NCBI GenBank assembly: GCA_050084985.1
Contig: JBITNC010000001.1
Coordinates: 106,268,001 to 106,332,000, forward strand
DNA: 64,000 bases
Source of the DNA: Nageia nagi
Lineage: Eukaryota > Pinophyta
Reading direction: 5' to 3'
Both the position numbers and the translations under genes were made by a program. Positions 48,121-60,732 of this stretch are shown one piece after another (positions within the stretch are counted from its first letter, which is position 1; the number at the start of each line of letters is the position of its first letter). The notes beneath the pieces are model-generated. The model was not told the origin of the DNA. It made no database searches and saw only the letters and a list, made by a program, of their open reading frames with translations.

Positions 48121-50128
48121 AGTTACTATTGATCGATATAGTGTAACCTCAAGGGCTTGGTCGGGTCATGTTCACCACTTCTCTCAATAACAGGTTCCTT
48201 GAAAGAATAGAAGGTGGTGGGGATGTGCTTATGTTGTTCTTTTATTCAATCTTTAATTTATAAGCCAATTCCTATCTATATTTAAGGTTAAAAGTAACAT
48301 GAAATAAATAAAAAGATGGAAAGTTATAGGAAAGAGATAACAAATAAATAACTAAAATAGAAAATTTACAACCTGAGCATTATAGCATAGGTAGTAATCC
48401 ATAGCCAAGATTAAGAATACCAAACTATCTCGCACTTGAGGTCTCATAATCATAATAAACAACCATAATTTAAAGAAAATATTCCACACAACATTTACAA
48501 AAGTAATAACAACCACTTTGGTGCAATTGGGCAAAGCATTATCTATTTGCATTATCATATGTGAATTGCTTTTACAAATTAGGGTAAATTTGCTAAAATG
48601 TCTAACCATCTTAATTTCTAAAAACTAGATATTTACACAACTTCCCCTCTTGGGTGGTTGGATTTCATTAATATACATTACTACTAGCATTGAATGAAAT
48701 AACTAAAATAGCACTATTTACATAAATGTTACAATTATGCTAGACTATACAATGGATAAATACTAATCATCATAACTATCTGAACTATTTGTGTATTTGC
48801 AACTTCTAGTCAGCCATGTCCATAGAGTTGCAATCCTTCTGACATATCATTGATTGCTTCTTCCTCAATCTTGTAGCTGATTAAATATAATGCTATTACT
48901 AATTGAAGGTAGCACTATAATTAATTGAATATTTATTTGATTACACATTGATTGGTATGATTTGGTTGTATGCTTTATCAGTTGCTATCTACTTCTCTGT
49001 AATCTTTATGATCTCTACTATGGATGTTACTAATTAGAGTAATGATGGTTGGTAGACATTATATTTTCTTGAATCAAGAAGAACTACCATTGTTATGTGA
49101 AAATGAGTTGGTATCAACACATTAACATGGCCCTAAGAGTTAAACACTTAAGATGAAGTGGACCTAGGTGTTCTTTCTCATGCACTACTCTTTTATTTTC
49201 TTGGTAGGCTCTATGTCCTTCTTTCAAGCTTTGTTGATGATCTGGTTCCTTTGATACCTACTTATTTTAGCTAAAAATCATGATGTCATTTCTCAAGATT
49301 GACAAGCTCTATCAAAATTCTAATTTCTCTAAGACCCACTAATTTTCACAAAAAAAAAATATGACATCACCTTCTAAAATTGCCAAGCTCTATTGATATT
49401 CTTCAAAAATCTATACCTACCATTACTTGCTCTGGGACCTGCTAATTTTGATCAAAAACTATGATTTCATCTCCCAAAATCACTAGGCTCTATTGATATT
49501 CTACAAAAGTCTTCGCCTGCCATTACTTTCTTTAGGACTTGCCTATTTTTATCAAAATTTGTGACATCATTCTTTAAAATCCTCGAGCACTATTGATATT
49601 CTTCAAAAATGGAACTTTGAATATGTACAAGTCTTAAACATTTGTGCTAATAATTCCTAAAAACTCTATGGTAATAAATATGAATCTAAGAACTTTTACA
49701 TGCATGACTTCTTGAGTATACTTAGAGAAGCTGATATGATTTCTAGGGATTCTTAACTCCTGATCACTAAAGAATAAAAAAATACAAAATTGACACAAGT
49801 CTTATTGACATAAATGTCAAGTTACCTTATTTATATAATCCTCATGTACTAAAAAATGATAAAAATCCTAGGTAGCTTTATTTACATAATTCTTGGGTAA
49901 TAATAATAAAAAAATGACTCCTAAAACTATAAGGAAAAGAAATGAAAAGAGGAGGGATTTATGATGAAAGAATACAAAATTTTACAATTCATGAAGAATC
50001 TAAAAGAATAATGTTCCCTTGGGTACTCTTGTATACACAGCTCCTAGGTAGTAAAAAAAATGAAATAATGAGGAATGAGAAATAATATAATTACCCAAAT
50101 TTTTTGAGTGTTATTTTGAAGGAATACA
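48121..50128 (-). repeat. Gypsy-E 3' LTR
   Basis: It matches 60733-62738. On the minus strand it starts TGTATTCC at 50128. Within 49260-49610 lie about four imperfect tandem units of 80-100 bp, each with an 8-mer: TGATGTCA (49281), TGACATCA (49362), TGATTTCA (49462) and TGACATCA (49562). Confidence 0.9.
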
Positions 50129-53100
50129 ATCTTTTGGTAGCTCTTAGGGGTATCTACCTAGTGGAAAAAAGAACTCATCAACTGTTGCTCCCAATAGCTT
50201 ACCTAGAAGTGGACCTAGTTGCAGTTTCAATTGCTACCATCATGTCTAGTGGGAGGAATGCTTGCATCCTTTTATTTAGTTCACTCAAATATTTATAATT
50301 AGCTTGTGAGAGGATGAGGGATACCTTAATCTTTTTAGTATCTACTATGAACCCTTCCAAACACTATTTAGGCTTTCAGCATGTAAAAATTTTATAATGG
50401 CTTCCTAAGCCAACTCATTATTTAGTGTAGATCTAAGATTAATTATGTCTCAGAAAAAGATTGTTCCAAAAATTGAATGGTATTGGCTACCCAATTGGCA
50501 ACACTACCCTATACATTCTACTCTTACCATATTTTGGGAGCTTTTATTTTAATTAAAAAATTAAAGAATTTGGTAACAAATCCCAACTCTTTTATGAACT
50601 AGTGTTTATTTATGTCCATGTTGAATACTAAACTCTGGAGATCATAAATTTCTTGGATTCTTTTTTATATATGATTATTTTGGATTGGAGGAGACTGCAG
50701 CAAACTCCTTTTTAGTCACTATCCTTAATTATACTTGCATCCTTTCTAAAACTATTTTGGGTATATCCAAAGCTAGCTTATGAAGAGCACTTTGAGCATG
50801 AAATTCTTTAATGGCTTGTATAGCTTCCTCCTTAAGTAAATGCAAGTGAGATATTGTTATCATTCTATCACAAACTTGCTCTATCAAGGATTTTCTAAAA
50901 TTTTTCATTCATAGTAACAACTTTATATTATCATTTGATAAAACTTTATTTGCTACACTAATAGTCTACATCTCGACCTCGATCTATTTTATCTTTTGAG
51001 CATTCATAACTATAGCCTAAGCTTTGAGTTCTTCTATCACTTGATTCATAGTGTCTAGCTTAGCTCTTGATGTTTCCATGCTCTTATTAGATTCTATTTT
51101 TTGCTTCTCAAGCTTTATAATCAAACCTTTATTCTTTTCTACAACCTGGCTACTATTTTATCCTTAAGGGAGCAGTCTTTCTTATATTGATCAATCTTTT
51201 TATTCAGTTTGTTTATTTTAGTTTCCATTGCCTGAAGACTTTTTCTAGCTACCACTAAAGTGTTTACTAGAAACTTGGACTAATCAATAGATGGTGCACT
51301 CTACATATTTACATCTATAACTACCATGGGAGTAAAATCTAGGTGCCATTATTTGAAAGGCATCTGAATGATTTTCATATCTCCCATTTCTATTACTTTG
51401 CTCAAAAATCTTATTTGTTGCTTAGAGAGCATGGAATATTTATTTACAAAAGTTTCCCAATCAATGGGTTCTATAATTTGTGTAGAAAAAATAAACTTTA
51501 TTTCCTCTTATAAGGTAATAAGAATAAAATAATGAGTGGAAATAATTTCACCTGCAATAGGTGTCTTAACTTGCTAAATTAGTTGGAACTACCGAGGAGG
51601 AGTCAACTACTAGACTTCTAGTTTAAATTTAGCCTCTTCCATTGTCTCACCTTGTTCCTCAAGCTTATCCATTATGCTAGAATACTTTTTTTAAATTCAT
51701 CATCATCATCATCATCTCTTGACCCTCCTCTAGGTGCCATTGCTATTATCTTTCTAGCTTTAGGTACACTTTCCCCACTTTGTTGAATTTGGCTCTATTC
51801 TTCTATTATGGTTTCTACTTCTTGTTGTTCCTAGGCTTGTCTTGCACCACTAGCATCTATATCTTATGGCTCTTTGAACTCTTCTAGATCAAAAATTTTT
51901 GCTTCATGTATCGCCACCTTTGGGACTTCTTCCATTACCTCTGAAAGTAAAGGTATAGTCATTGGTGATTGTGACCTTATTATAGTTAATTAGAGCTTTT
52001 TAATGGGCTTTTGCTCCTTCTCTAATGTTTGCTCTCTTTAAGCAAGAGTTTAAACTTTTCTTTTCTTTTTGGGAGAAGGTTCGTAGGTAGAAGTGGTGGT
52101 GTTCGAAGGTTTTTGTTCTCCCTTCTTTGTGACTCAAACCATGCTAGGTGGTTTCTTTGTTTGTACTGTCTTCTCCTTTGTAGCTGGTTTCCTACCAAAA
52201 TGAGGAAGAGGCTATCCCAACTCTAATAGAGGATCTTTGGAATACTTTGCCTCCTAATATTTATCATATTTGAATTTTTGAAATAATACACCTTTAATGT
52301 GATGATTTTTTATGGTATACTCAAATCTGAATCTTGTAAAATAATGAATTTTATTGGTACCCCACCCAAGATGTGCTAATTGGGTGAGGACCTCTAGGTT
52401 GAGGACAAAATCTTACCTCTTATTTCCTCAATTTCTATATTTTCTTATCCCTTCCAAAGCCATCCTGGCTTTATTTAAGGTTACAAATTTCCAATTTGGG
52501 TACAATTCTACCTCCTGGTTGATTTTATTTACAAAATATTCAATATGGGGCCTACTATCATAGATGAATGTTGGATGTTTCTTACTAGTCCTTATTAACT
52601 AAGTCATTTCCCTTGATGAGTCATACATACATGTAGTTACCACCTTATCCAATTTGAAATTTTGCACAATAAACTAGGTTATACTATCTTTACATCCTAT
52701 CTCTAATAGACTAAAATTCTTAGTAGATGTTGATATATTTACAATAAACTTGAAATTACCCCAGCCCCATATTTACTGTCTATAGCATAAATTTTCCTAC
52801 CCCTCTCTATTGAATACAATTGGGGGTAACATATTTAGGCAAAAAGAAAGGCTTTTTAAAATACCCATACCTTATTATTATGATGTGATTTCTTAAGAAG
52901 TACCAATCATTGATTTTATTTCTACCTTGTAGCTCCCTTATTGTGCTCTTATGCAACCTACTGAAGAGTTTTCCAATCAAAATTTTTATTACAATTGCAT
53001 AGAACTTGTCCATGAAATCATAGTATCATTTATGCAACTTGGTCAAAACTAGCACCATTAGGTCAATTGGCACCGATGCAGTATTAGAACCAATTGGCTC

Positions 53101-54018
53101 AATTAGGAGCCCTGCCTCTATGATTTTGTCCAAATTTTGATGGAAAAAAAAACCATGAAAGATAGGAAGAATATCTAAAATTTGATTTTTCAATATTGAA
53201 TAAACATCTATTAATTTATTCGATTATGAAAGTTGAGAAATCATAGCAAACATGGGCTTCTAAAATATTACAAGCCATGTGCACCATGGCTTCATCTACT
53301 TCTATCTGGATCTTTTTTTTAGGATGACTGCTAGTGCCTGTAGCACTTATATATCTTTTTTTCTTTCAAAAAAAGCTATTTGGTAGCTCAGTAAGAGTTT
53401 CGCTTTTCTGCTATCTTAGTATCTCCCACTAATCTAGCTCGGCATCTCATCTTGATTGATGTAAAAATCATGCTTCTCCTTTTTCAAATCAATTTGTTTT
53501 TTACCATGAAATTTCCAATCTATTGGAATAGCAAATTCTTTGACAATGGAGTTAGAAGAGTAATCTATCACTACTTCAAATATTAGCTTAGAAGCATCTC
53601 CCTCTGTAGTGCTCTTGAACATACCAATTTGGTACCCCTTTTGATGATGCTTGTGTGCTAAGGAGTATAAGAGCTCAGGGTAGATGAAGGATTCATAAGG
53701 CACATAATATGCCAAACACTAGTCAATCATAACATCTCTTTTAGAATGAGCAAGAGATTTTTCTTTTTTGCTCACTTCAAGTGTCTTAAGCTTCAAAAGA
53801 ACATGGTTAGAGTCAACTCTCCATGTATCCATGTGATTGATTACTCCTATCTCAATCCAATTCACTCCTAGTGCATTCTCAAGATATTCTTCTTGTAAAG
53901 AGAGTAGGTCAATGTTGAGTTGTTTCACTTTAGCTACAGAGGATGACTGAGAGGTCACCATGATATTATCACCTTTATTTGAACCTTTAATTATCATCAA
54001 AAATAGTAATATGGGCAA
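50129..54018 (-). pseudogene. Gypsy-E extra sense ORF after integrase, broken
   Basis: The reading runs about 3.9 kb from near 54018 to the 3' LTR. I recognise no family. The N-terminal 195 codons (54018-53434) are open except for one TAG: a Ser-rich start (MVTSQSSSVAKVKQL), then LAYYVPYESFIYPELLYSLA and EFAIPIDWKFHGKKQIDLKK. Beyond this, frames are broken. Near 52055 it reads EPSPKKKRKV, a classical-type nuclear localisation signal; an acidic run (DDDDDDEF) lies near 51700. A Lys/Glu-rich coiled-coil-like stretch lies near 51000-51200. Gypsy-D has a shorter region of similar architecture. Its function is unknown. Confidence 0.6.
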
Positions 54019-54639
54019 TGTGAGGTCCTATAATTTCTCTCTTTCTCAAGATAACTTAGCTTTGAAATCTCTAAGCTCTGAATGCTCTAAAAATTTGAGT
54101 GCTTAAAATCTGCTAAGTGTCAAACTATAAAGTATGGGAGGAGTTTTATTTATCCAAGGTTGGTAAGATTTCCATTAATAGTAATTAGTTCTTGAGGATC
54201 TTGAGACCCATGCATCATATGGTTGGCAAGATTTCCATTAATAGTAATTACTTCATGAGGATCTCAAGACCCATGCATTGTATGGATTGAGCTAGCATAG
54301 GTTGAATTAGTAATTTCAAAGCATATCAAATTTAATTTGTTGTACTATATAGTGGTTCATAAAATCTAAGAAAATATTTCCTTAAATGCTATTTAATTCA
54401 ATGACAGCTAAGCAACATGTTAGCAATAACTCTTGACTAAGCTAAATTAAAGTTGACAACTAAGTATTACACCAACATTAACTCTTGAATTAGATTTGAT
54501 CATTAAAGACTATTTACTTTTTTTGAAAATTGTGCAAACACATTTTTTTTAAGAAATAAATATTTACACTATATAATGTCTTACAGGGAATGCAAGTTTA
54601 CCTTATCACTTGGTAATGTTTTAAATAGATCCCATTGAT

Positions 54640-55980
54640 GGGAATAGGTAATTTTTTATATCTGATAATATCTTGTAACTTGAACATATTATTTTGCATG
54701 GCCTAGGTAATGATGTAAGGTTTTCTCCAAAGAGAGTCAAATTTTTGGTGTCTTTTAGGTTTTACACTTTCCTCATCCCATTTCAAGATAATATCACACG
54801 ATTCAGACTTCATTTAGGAAGATTTTTTCTTATCAAACCACCTCTTGATGATGTGTTAGCAATGCTAAAATGACTCATATGCTTTGTTCCAATATTCTTC
54901 CAATTTTAAGAGTTGATTATATCTGGACTGTAATGGCTCAAAGTCATGATCTTCCATTTCTTGTAGGATTTTTAAAGCTAGTAACTCCATGTGTAATGGT
55001 GAAATTGATCTTTTTCCATATACCAATGCATATGGAGATGTCTTTATTGCTAGTTTTATACTAATTCTATCAGCCCATAATGTATAGTCCAATTGTGTAT
55101 GCCATTGTCTAAGATTCCCTTCAATTCTTCTCTTAATGATCCAAGTCAAATTTTTGTTAGTTGATTTAGCTAGCCCATTACCTTATGGGCAATAGTTTGA
55201 AGAGAATAACTAGTAGATTCCATACTAAGCTATAAAGCTTGATAGATTACCTCTAGTAAATGTCAAACCATTTTCTAACACTATAGTCTATGGGATTCCA
55301 AAGTGGTTAATTATCCTTTTAATCATTTCTATCACTGCTTCTTGATCTAAACTTTTGCATGGCATAGCCTCTAATCATCTAATGAAGTAATCTATTGTAT
55401 TTAAAATAAATTTATGGCCTATTGAGGAATTAGAGTTTATGACACTAATAAAGTCCATATCCCACTGTTGAAAAGGCTCTTTAACTACCATAGGTTTGAG
55501 AGGCATGGTAGCTTACCTTCTCTTTCCCACAAATATATTGCACTTATCACATTCCTATGTAATCTTAAATAAATTCTAAAATATAGTGGGCCAATAATAT
55601 ATATATTGTAACACCTTTGCTATTGTAGTTGGTCCACTATAATACCTACCAGAGAATCCATAATGAAATTCATGCAATATTCTTCAAGATTCATCTTTAG
55701 TCACACATATAAGAAGGATTTGATCAAATTTTTTTGTACAAGTGGTCATCTATCATGATAAATTTAAGGGCATGCAACCTAAATCTCCTTTTTTGGAATC
55801 TATCCAAATGTTCAAGAAACTTACCTATTTGAAAATAGACCATAATTTGCTTAATCTAATCACTTTCCTAATTAAGTTTTTATTTATCTTCTAGAAGAGA
55901 AATCATATGTGAACTTCAGCCATACTTTCATAGAGAGCCCTACCTCTAATCAACTTGGTTGGCTTAATCTCTATATCATA
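54640..55980 (-). pseudogene. Gypsy-E integrase, broken
   Basis: Minus-strand reading: HH-type start GRYYSGPTTIAKVLQ near 55650, YYWPTIF, then ECDKCN near 55555 (both finger Cys present). The core near 54980-55450 is riddled with stops. The frame 54865-55149 gives the C-terminal tail: NWTIHYGLIELV-like reading, MHWYMEKDQFHHY or, in the other frame, YALVYGKRSISPLHMELLAL. The last matches the Gypsy-D tail at 40186. Confidence 0.7.
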
Positions 55981-55998
55981 TTCCATTATTTTAGTAAT

Positions 55999-56330
55999 CT
56001 AATTATCTTTTGTTTCACCTAAATCTCCTTGTATAATATAATTTCTTACATCTAAATGAATAGTATATACAAGGATTCTACTATGGGAGACATAATGCTT
56101 GAACTTTTTAAGTCCTTTCATAATAGAAAATACTTTCTTTTCAATAAATGAGTACCTTTGCTGATGTTGATGTAGTGTTTGACTATGAAAGGTAATCAAG
56201 TGTTCTTCATTATTGTCATCCTTCTGTGCAAGAATTGTAGCAATGCTCTTGTCCGCTCTATATGCATACATGATGAAATATTTTGACATATTAGAATTTT
56301 TAAGCATAGGAGCTTCTATTATAGCCTTTT
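55999..56330 (-). pseudogene. Gypsy-E resident RNase H, lacking acidic residues
   Basis: It reads FIMYAYRADKSIATILAQ, FHSQTLHQHQQRYSFIEKKV and VYTIHLDVRNYIIQGD. As in Gypsy-D, the first catalytic Asp position is Tyr (YAY) and the later TDH Asp is Ile (TIH), while the Glu (FIEKK) is kept. The stretch of about 100 codons is open. Confidence 0.8.
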
Positions 56331-56439
56331 TTATCTCTTTAAAGGCTATTTTTTCTTCACAAGACTAAGAAAATATAGCATATTTCTTTTGCAATGAAGT
56401 GATTGGAGATACAATTTTTGAAAAATTATTAATAAATTT

Positions 56440-57200
56440 CCTAACAAAATTGATCTAACAAAGGAATGACTGTAAGGCCTTATTGTTAGAGAAAAGTGGC
56501 AATGCCTCTATAACTTTTACTCTATCTAGATCAATTGCTATCCCCTCATTTGAGATAATGTGGCCAAGTAGCTTTCCTTGGTTGACCATAAAAATTGACT
56601 TTTTAGGTTGATTGAAATGCCAAACTTCATGCATTTTTCAAAGACTAATCTTAGATGTTCTAGGTGATCACTTCTACTTTTGGAGAAGATAGTGATATCA
56701 TCTAGATAGACCAATATGATCTTATTTATTACCTCACCAAATGCATGATCCATGGCTCTTTGAAAAGTACCTCCTACATTAGAAATACCAAATGGTATCT
56801 TTTGAAAAGCAAATGTCCCCCATTAAGTTGTAAAAGCTATTTTGAATTGATCTTCATCCTTCACCTAAATCTAGTTAAATCCTAAGTAACCATTGATCAT
56901 TAAAAAATAGCAAGCTTTGGCTACTGTATGTAGGATCTACTCCATATGAGAGAGAGGATAATTATCTTTCAAGAACACTTTATTCAAATTTTTGAAATCA
57001 ACATAAAGTTTAATTTCTCCACTTTTCTTTCTCATAGGAACTACACTTGCAACCCTAGAATAATGCTTGATGGGATAAATAATTTTTGAATCTAGGAGCT
57101 TGATTAACTCTTGTTTCATAGCTTTTTCTATTTTTGGATTTATGGGTCTCTATTTTTGCTTGTATGATTTGGCTTCTAGTTTAAGCTCAACTATGTGTTG
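56440..57200 (-). pseudogene. Gypsy-E reverse transcriptase, broken
   Basis: It shows KQELIKLLDSKIIYPIKHYS (57119-57060), EIKLYVDFKNLNKVFLKDNY, WGTFAFQKIPFGISN near 56815, and TFQRAMDHAFGEVINKI running to the intact YLDDITIFSKS box near 56700. Unlike Gypsy-D, the NYPLSHME stretch after SLKD is present. Stops lie at about 56936, 56870 and 56826. Confidence 0.85.
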
Positions 57201-57599
57201 GATGATGTCTTTTTCATATAAGATCATCCTAAGTCCAATCAATCACCTAAGAAAAAACATGATAAATTTGAGACATAGCAACCTTTTCTACTATAGAACA
57301 CTTTAAACCAACTTTCATGTACTTATCAAGATCTACCTCTAGCTCAATATAATTCTTTTTCAAGATGATCAAAGACTTGGCCTTTAGGACATCTTCTGAA
57401 TCAAATAGTCTTTCAAAAGAGCACAATCCTTTTGGTGTCACATTGTTTCTAAGTTGAATGACATCTAATTATTGGAAATAATTAGGTATTTCTTGAATAC
57501 CAAAAGAGTGATCCACTACTTCATCTACAAAGAAGTTGATAATATGCTGATTAGATTCAAATACCTACCAAAAGTTTGCAACATTGGGTACTAAAGGCC

Positions 57600-58060
57600 T
57601 ACAATGAACTTTGACTCTAAGAGCTCCTCTTTTATGATGAGTAAGGTTATAACATGCTCCTCTTCCAACAAGTACATTAGCTATTTAGTTTTGATTTCTA
57701 GGAATATATAAAAAAATTGTAGCCAAAAATGACTCCACTAAATCTCACATTTTATTCCTATAGTTCTTTAGATAATGGTGCTTTGCATTGATTTTATTTT
57801 TGACTTGCTTGATGACTAACTCAAAATCACCATGGACAATCAAGCATCTAATACCTATAATGATTACTTTATATAACCCTAAATAAAGAGCTTCATACTT
57901 AGCAGCATTGTTTGTATAGGTCCATGTGAATCAAAAGGAGAATCTTTTGGTAGTCCCATTTGGAAATTTAAAGACCACTCTAGCTCCACATCCATGTCTA
58001 CATTGAGAACCATAAAAATACATAATCCATACCTCATTTTATTTATTAATAGTAACTAAA
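57600..58060 (-). pseudogene. Gypsy-E archaeal-type RNase H, upstream of RT
   Basis: The minus strand reads YFYGSQCRHGCGARVVFKFP near 58010, NAAKYEALYLGL near 57905 and CLIVHGDFELVIKQV near 57840, and then a HYL-type helix. The Glu (YEAL) and middle Asp (GDFE) are kept. The first Asp of FDG is Tyr here, so this copy is inactive. It lies between protease and RT, exactly as in Gypsy-D, so the order belongs to the lineage and not to a rearranged copy. Confidence 0.75.
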
Positions 58061-58479
58061 ATTAGCTGAACTTTCTCATATAGATAATAATTACACATGT
58101 CAGCATCTATGACATGATAATTTAGATCATTGGTTGATAAAAATTCAATTATTAGTAGTGATTCTCTTAGTATATCACTTTCAAATATTTCCATTAATTA
58201 TGGATCATTTATACAATTTACTTCATTGATCCTCTTAATATGGATATTTTTAGTGCCCTTATTCAGAATCTTCACCTATTTATTTTGGAAAGGAAGCAAA
58301 AGATGGCTATAGTCTAAGGCTAGGTACCCTCCCAATTTGGAATTAAATTTTTTGGAAAGACAAATTCTAAATAGAGGTGGAAGATCAACTACAATAATGT
58401 CTTGGAAAACATGAATATTAGAAAAGGAATTCAAGGTTATTTGAACACCTTTAACACTACCAACAAAATCTACTGAGGA

Positions 58480-58700
58480 AGAATCTAACTATATGACATC
58501 ATCAATGTATCTTGTAATGTATAATTTCATTTCATCTATAATAGCTTTAGAGATAATAGTTATGGTAGCTCTAGTATCAATCATATAATTATTTACTACC
58601 CAACCTTCTAATCTCAAGGATAAATAGAAAGGTGGGGGTCTTGTTACATCTATTGGAGCTAGAAGAATAAATTCAAACATAGCATAGATAGGATTTTCTT
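58480..58700 (-). pseudogene. Gypsy-E aspartic protease, broken
   Basis: The frame 58489-58680 reads PPFYLSLRLEGWVVNNYMID and then TRATITIISKAIIDEM. The retropepsin DSGA has become DTRA. It aligns with the protease of Gypsy-D. Confidence 0.65.
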
Positions 58701-60660
58701 TATTTATCCTCTTTTTACTATTTCTTAACTTTAAACCTTATTGCAGAAGATCTAATTGACCTAGTATCTTTAATGTATCAAATACTATCATCCTAGAAGG
58801 AGTTTTCTTCAATTCTTTCATACTATTATATGAAGCATATGGGATGGACTTACTTGGATCTACTTGTTAATATGTTCTAAAATGTTGAGTAGCCTTTTCT
58901 TTATGATAATTAGTGATTAAAGGATATCTCAATGTATCAGATATTTCTTTCTCTAGGACTTTTTTTCTTGTTGCAATGGGGTTTGTTTCACCTAGGGCAC
59001 TAGTACCTGGGTTTGATAGAATAGCACCTTGACTTGTGAAAATAGTACCTAGGTTAAATGGGACTTTATGATGTTGGTTCTAAGATTGAGCTAAGGTATT
59101 CTTAGCTTTCTTAGGTTTAGGTTGGGCTTAAGTGGAAGATCGATACTATTTAGTGGCTTGAGGTTGTTGTGGGGATGCTAAATAAGTTGCTCTAGTTTGA
59201 ACACAATTTGCTTGATCTTTAGCATATCTTGAAATCCAAAAGTTGACCATTATGAAGTTAGCAATAGGATTTGAAGTAGGTTATACCATCTGGTTAGAAT
59301 GTAACCCCAAATACTAATGTTGATATACTACATATGAATCTAAAAAATGAGGAGCTAAATATGGTGGACACCATTTTGCAATGTTCAAAGTAGCACTATC
59401 TATAGAACTAGTCATAATAGCATTCTTAATTATTTTAGAAGGATTAGAATGTTCTAGCTGATTGAACTTAGGCTAGAATCTTAGTTGATACTAATTATCA
59501 TATCTTTTATAGTTGAAACCATGATTCTACCTTTCTTGCAGAGTGAGCTTCTTGGTTAGATTTATGATAGTTATCTCCAACTACCTTATCCTCTTTTTTG
59601 AGATTTAGGTTTAGTACCAATGCTCTTGGATGCAAAAGTAGGTAATGTTGGTAGCTAATTTTGAATAGTAGTTTTGGGAGGAGCCGATAAGGCTAGAACT
59701 CCTAGGTGACCTATTTGTGGAGTCTACTTAGGAAGTAAAATTAGAAATATAGGTATGATTATTCTAGGTTAAATTTTACTAGAGGACACCAAGGTATGTT
59801 CTGTAGTCTTTGCTTTCTAGTAAACATCTAGGAATGTATCTCTTGACATAATAATAAGCATATTAAGGTTAGAAAGAAAAGATTTTTAATAATATACCAA
59901 AGCTTGAGCATTTGTTGGTCTAATCCTTGCTAGTATGGATTTCCATGTTCTTTCAAACTTGATATTAAAATCATCAATAGATTCATATAGATGTCTTTTG
60001 ATATATGTTGAGGCTAAGAAACATGTTATCATCACCATATAAAGAAAATCTTTTAATCAAGGCTTGACATAACTCTCCCCATGAATTTATAAACTGGGGA
60101 TGAGAGTTCTGAACCACTTGGATGCTTTGCCTTCAAAAGAGTGTGATAGTAACCTTGTCATCATAGCTTTATTAGTAATGTCAAAACTTGAAGCCAATAA
60201 TGATACATCTTGATAGTGCTCATATGGCATCTTTTTAGAGCCATCATACTTAGGCAAAACTTTAAAAGTTGCTTAAGGTATAAGCGGTGAATTAGCAGCT
60301 ACAACCAAAAGATTATTATTATTCTAGGTAAGAAAATCTATTGGTTGAGCCATACTTGGAGAATGTATAGGAGGTGAAGGATTTTCTAAGAATGAGTTAA
60401 ATACATCTAACAAAGGTGTAGCCCTTAAAGGGATCAAATGAGACACAACCCAAGATATCTTTCATCTAATCCTCTTGTGAAGAAGTGATAGCTCTTGAAA
60501 TCTAGACTATCTAAGGGAATTTTCAGCACTACTTCTAGTTAGTCTACATTCTAGAGGTGCCAAGGTTCAAAAAATTGATTGGTTAACAGTAGAGTCATCA
60601 ATAAGGTTACAAAAACCTTATAATCTTGAAAGATTAATTTGAAAATGCATCAAATATGGC
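58701..60660 (-). pseudogene. Gypsy-E gag, broken
   Basis: The region between the primer site and protease holds many short minus-strand frames rich in Pro, Gln and Asn. The stretch near 59930-60300 fits the gag core (a WARIRPTNAQALVYY-like reading near 59900). It is too decayed to give a continuous reading. Confidence 0.5.
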
Positions 60661-60703
60661 TATCAAGCCTAACAATGCCTGCTAAATATGATATTTAGCT
60701 TGT

Positions 60704-60721
60704 TTCCCATCAAGCATGCCA
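60704..60721 (-). other. Gypsy-E primer-binding site
   Basis: The minus strand reads TGGCATGCTTGATGGGAA, 11 bases after the LTR end. It is the Gypsy-D site with three more changes. Confidence 0.7.
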
Positions 60722-60732
60722 AAAATAAAACT

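Noticed and set aside
48121-48125. AGTTA as target-site duplication of Gypsy-E (with 62738-62742)
   Set aside because: It would put LTR ends at CT...AT and not TG...CA, and a 5-bp match at flexible boundaries is easily chance. Kept only as a possibility.
52040-52075. KKKRKV cluster as proof of a nuclear protein
   Set aside because: A short basic run in a broken frame is not proof; it is reported only as a motif within the extra ORF.
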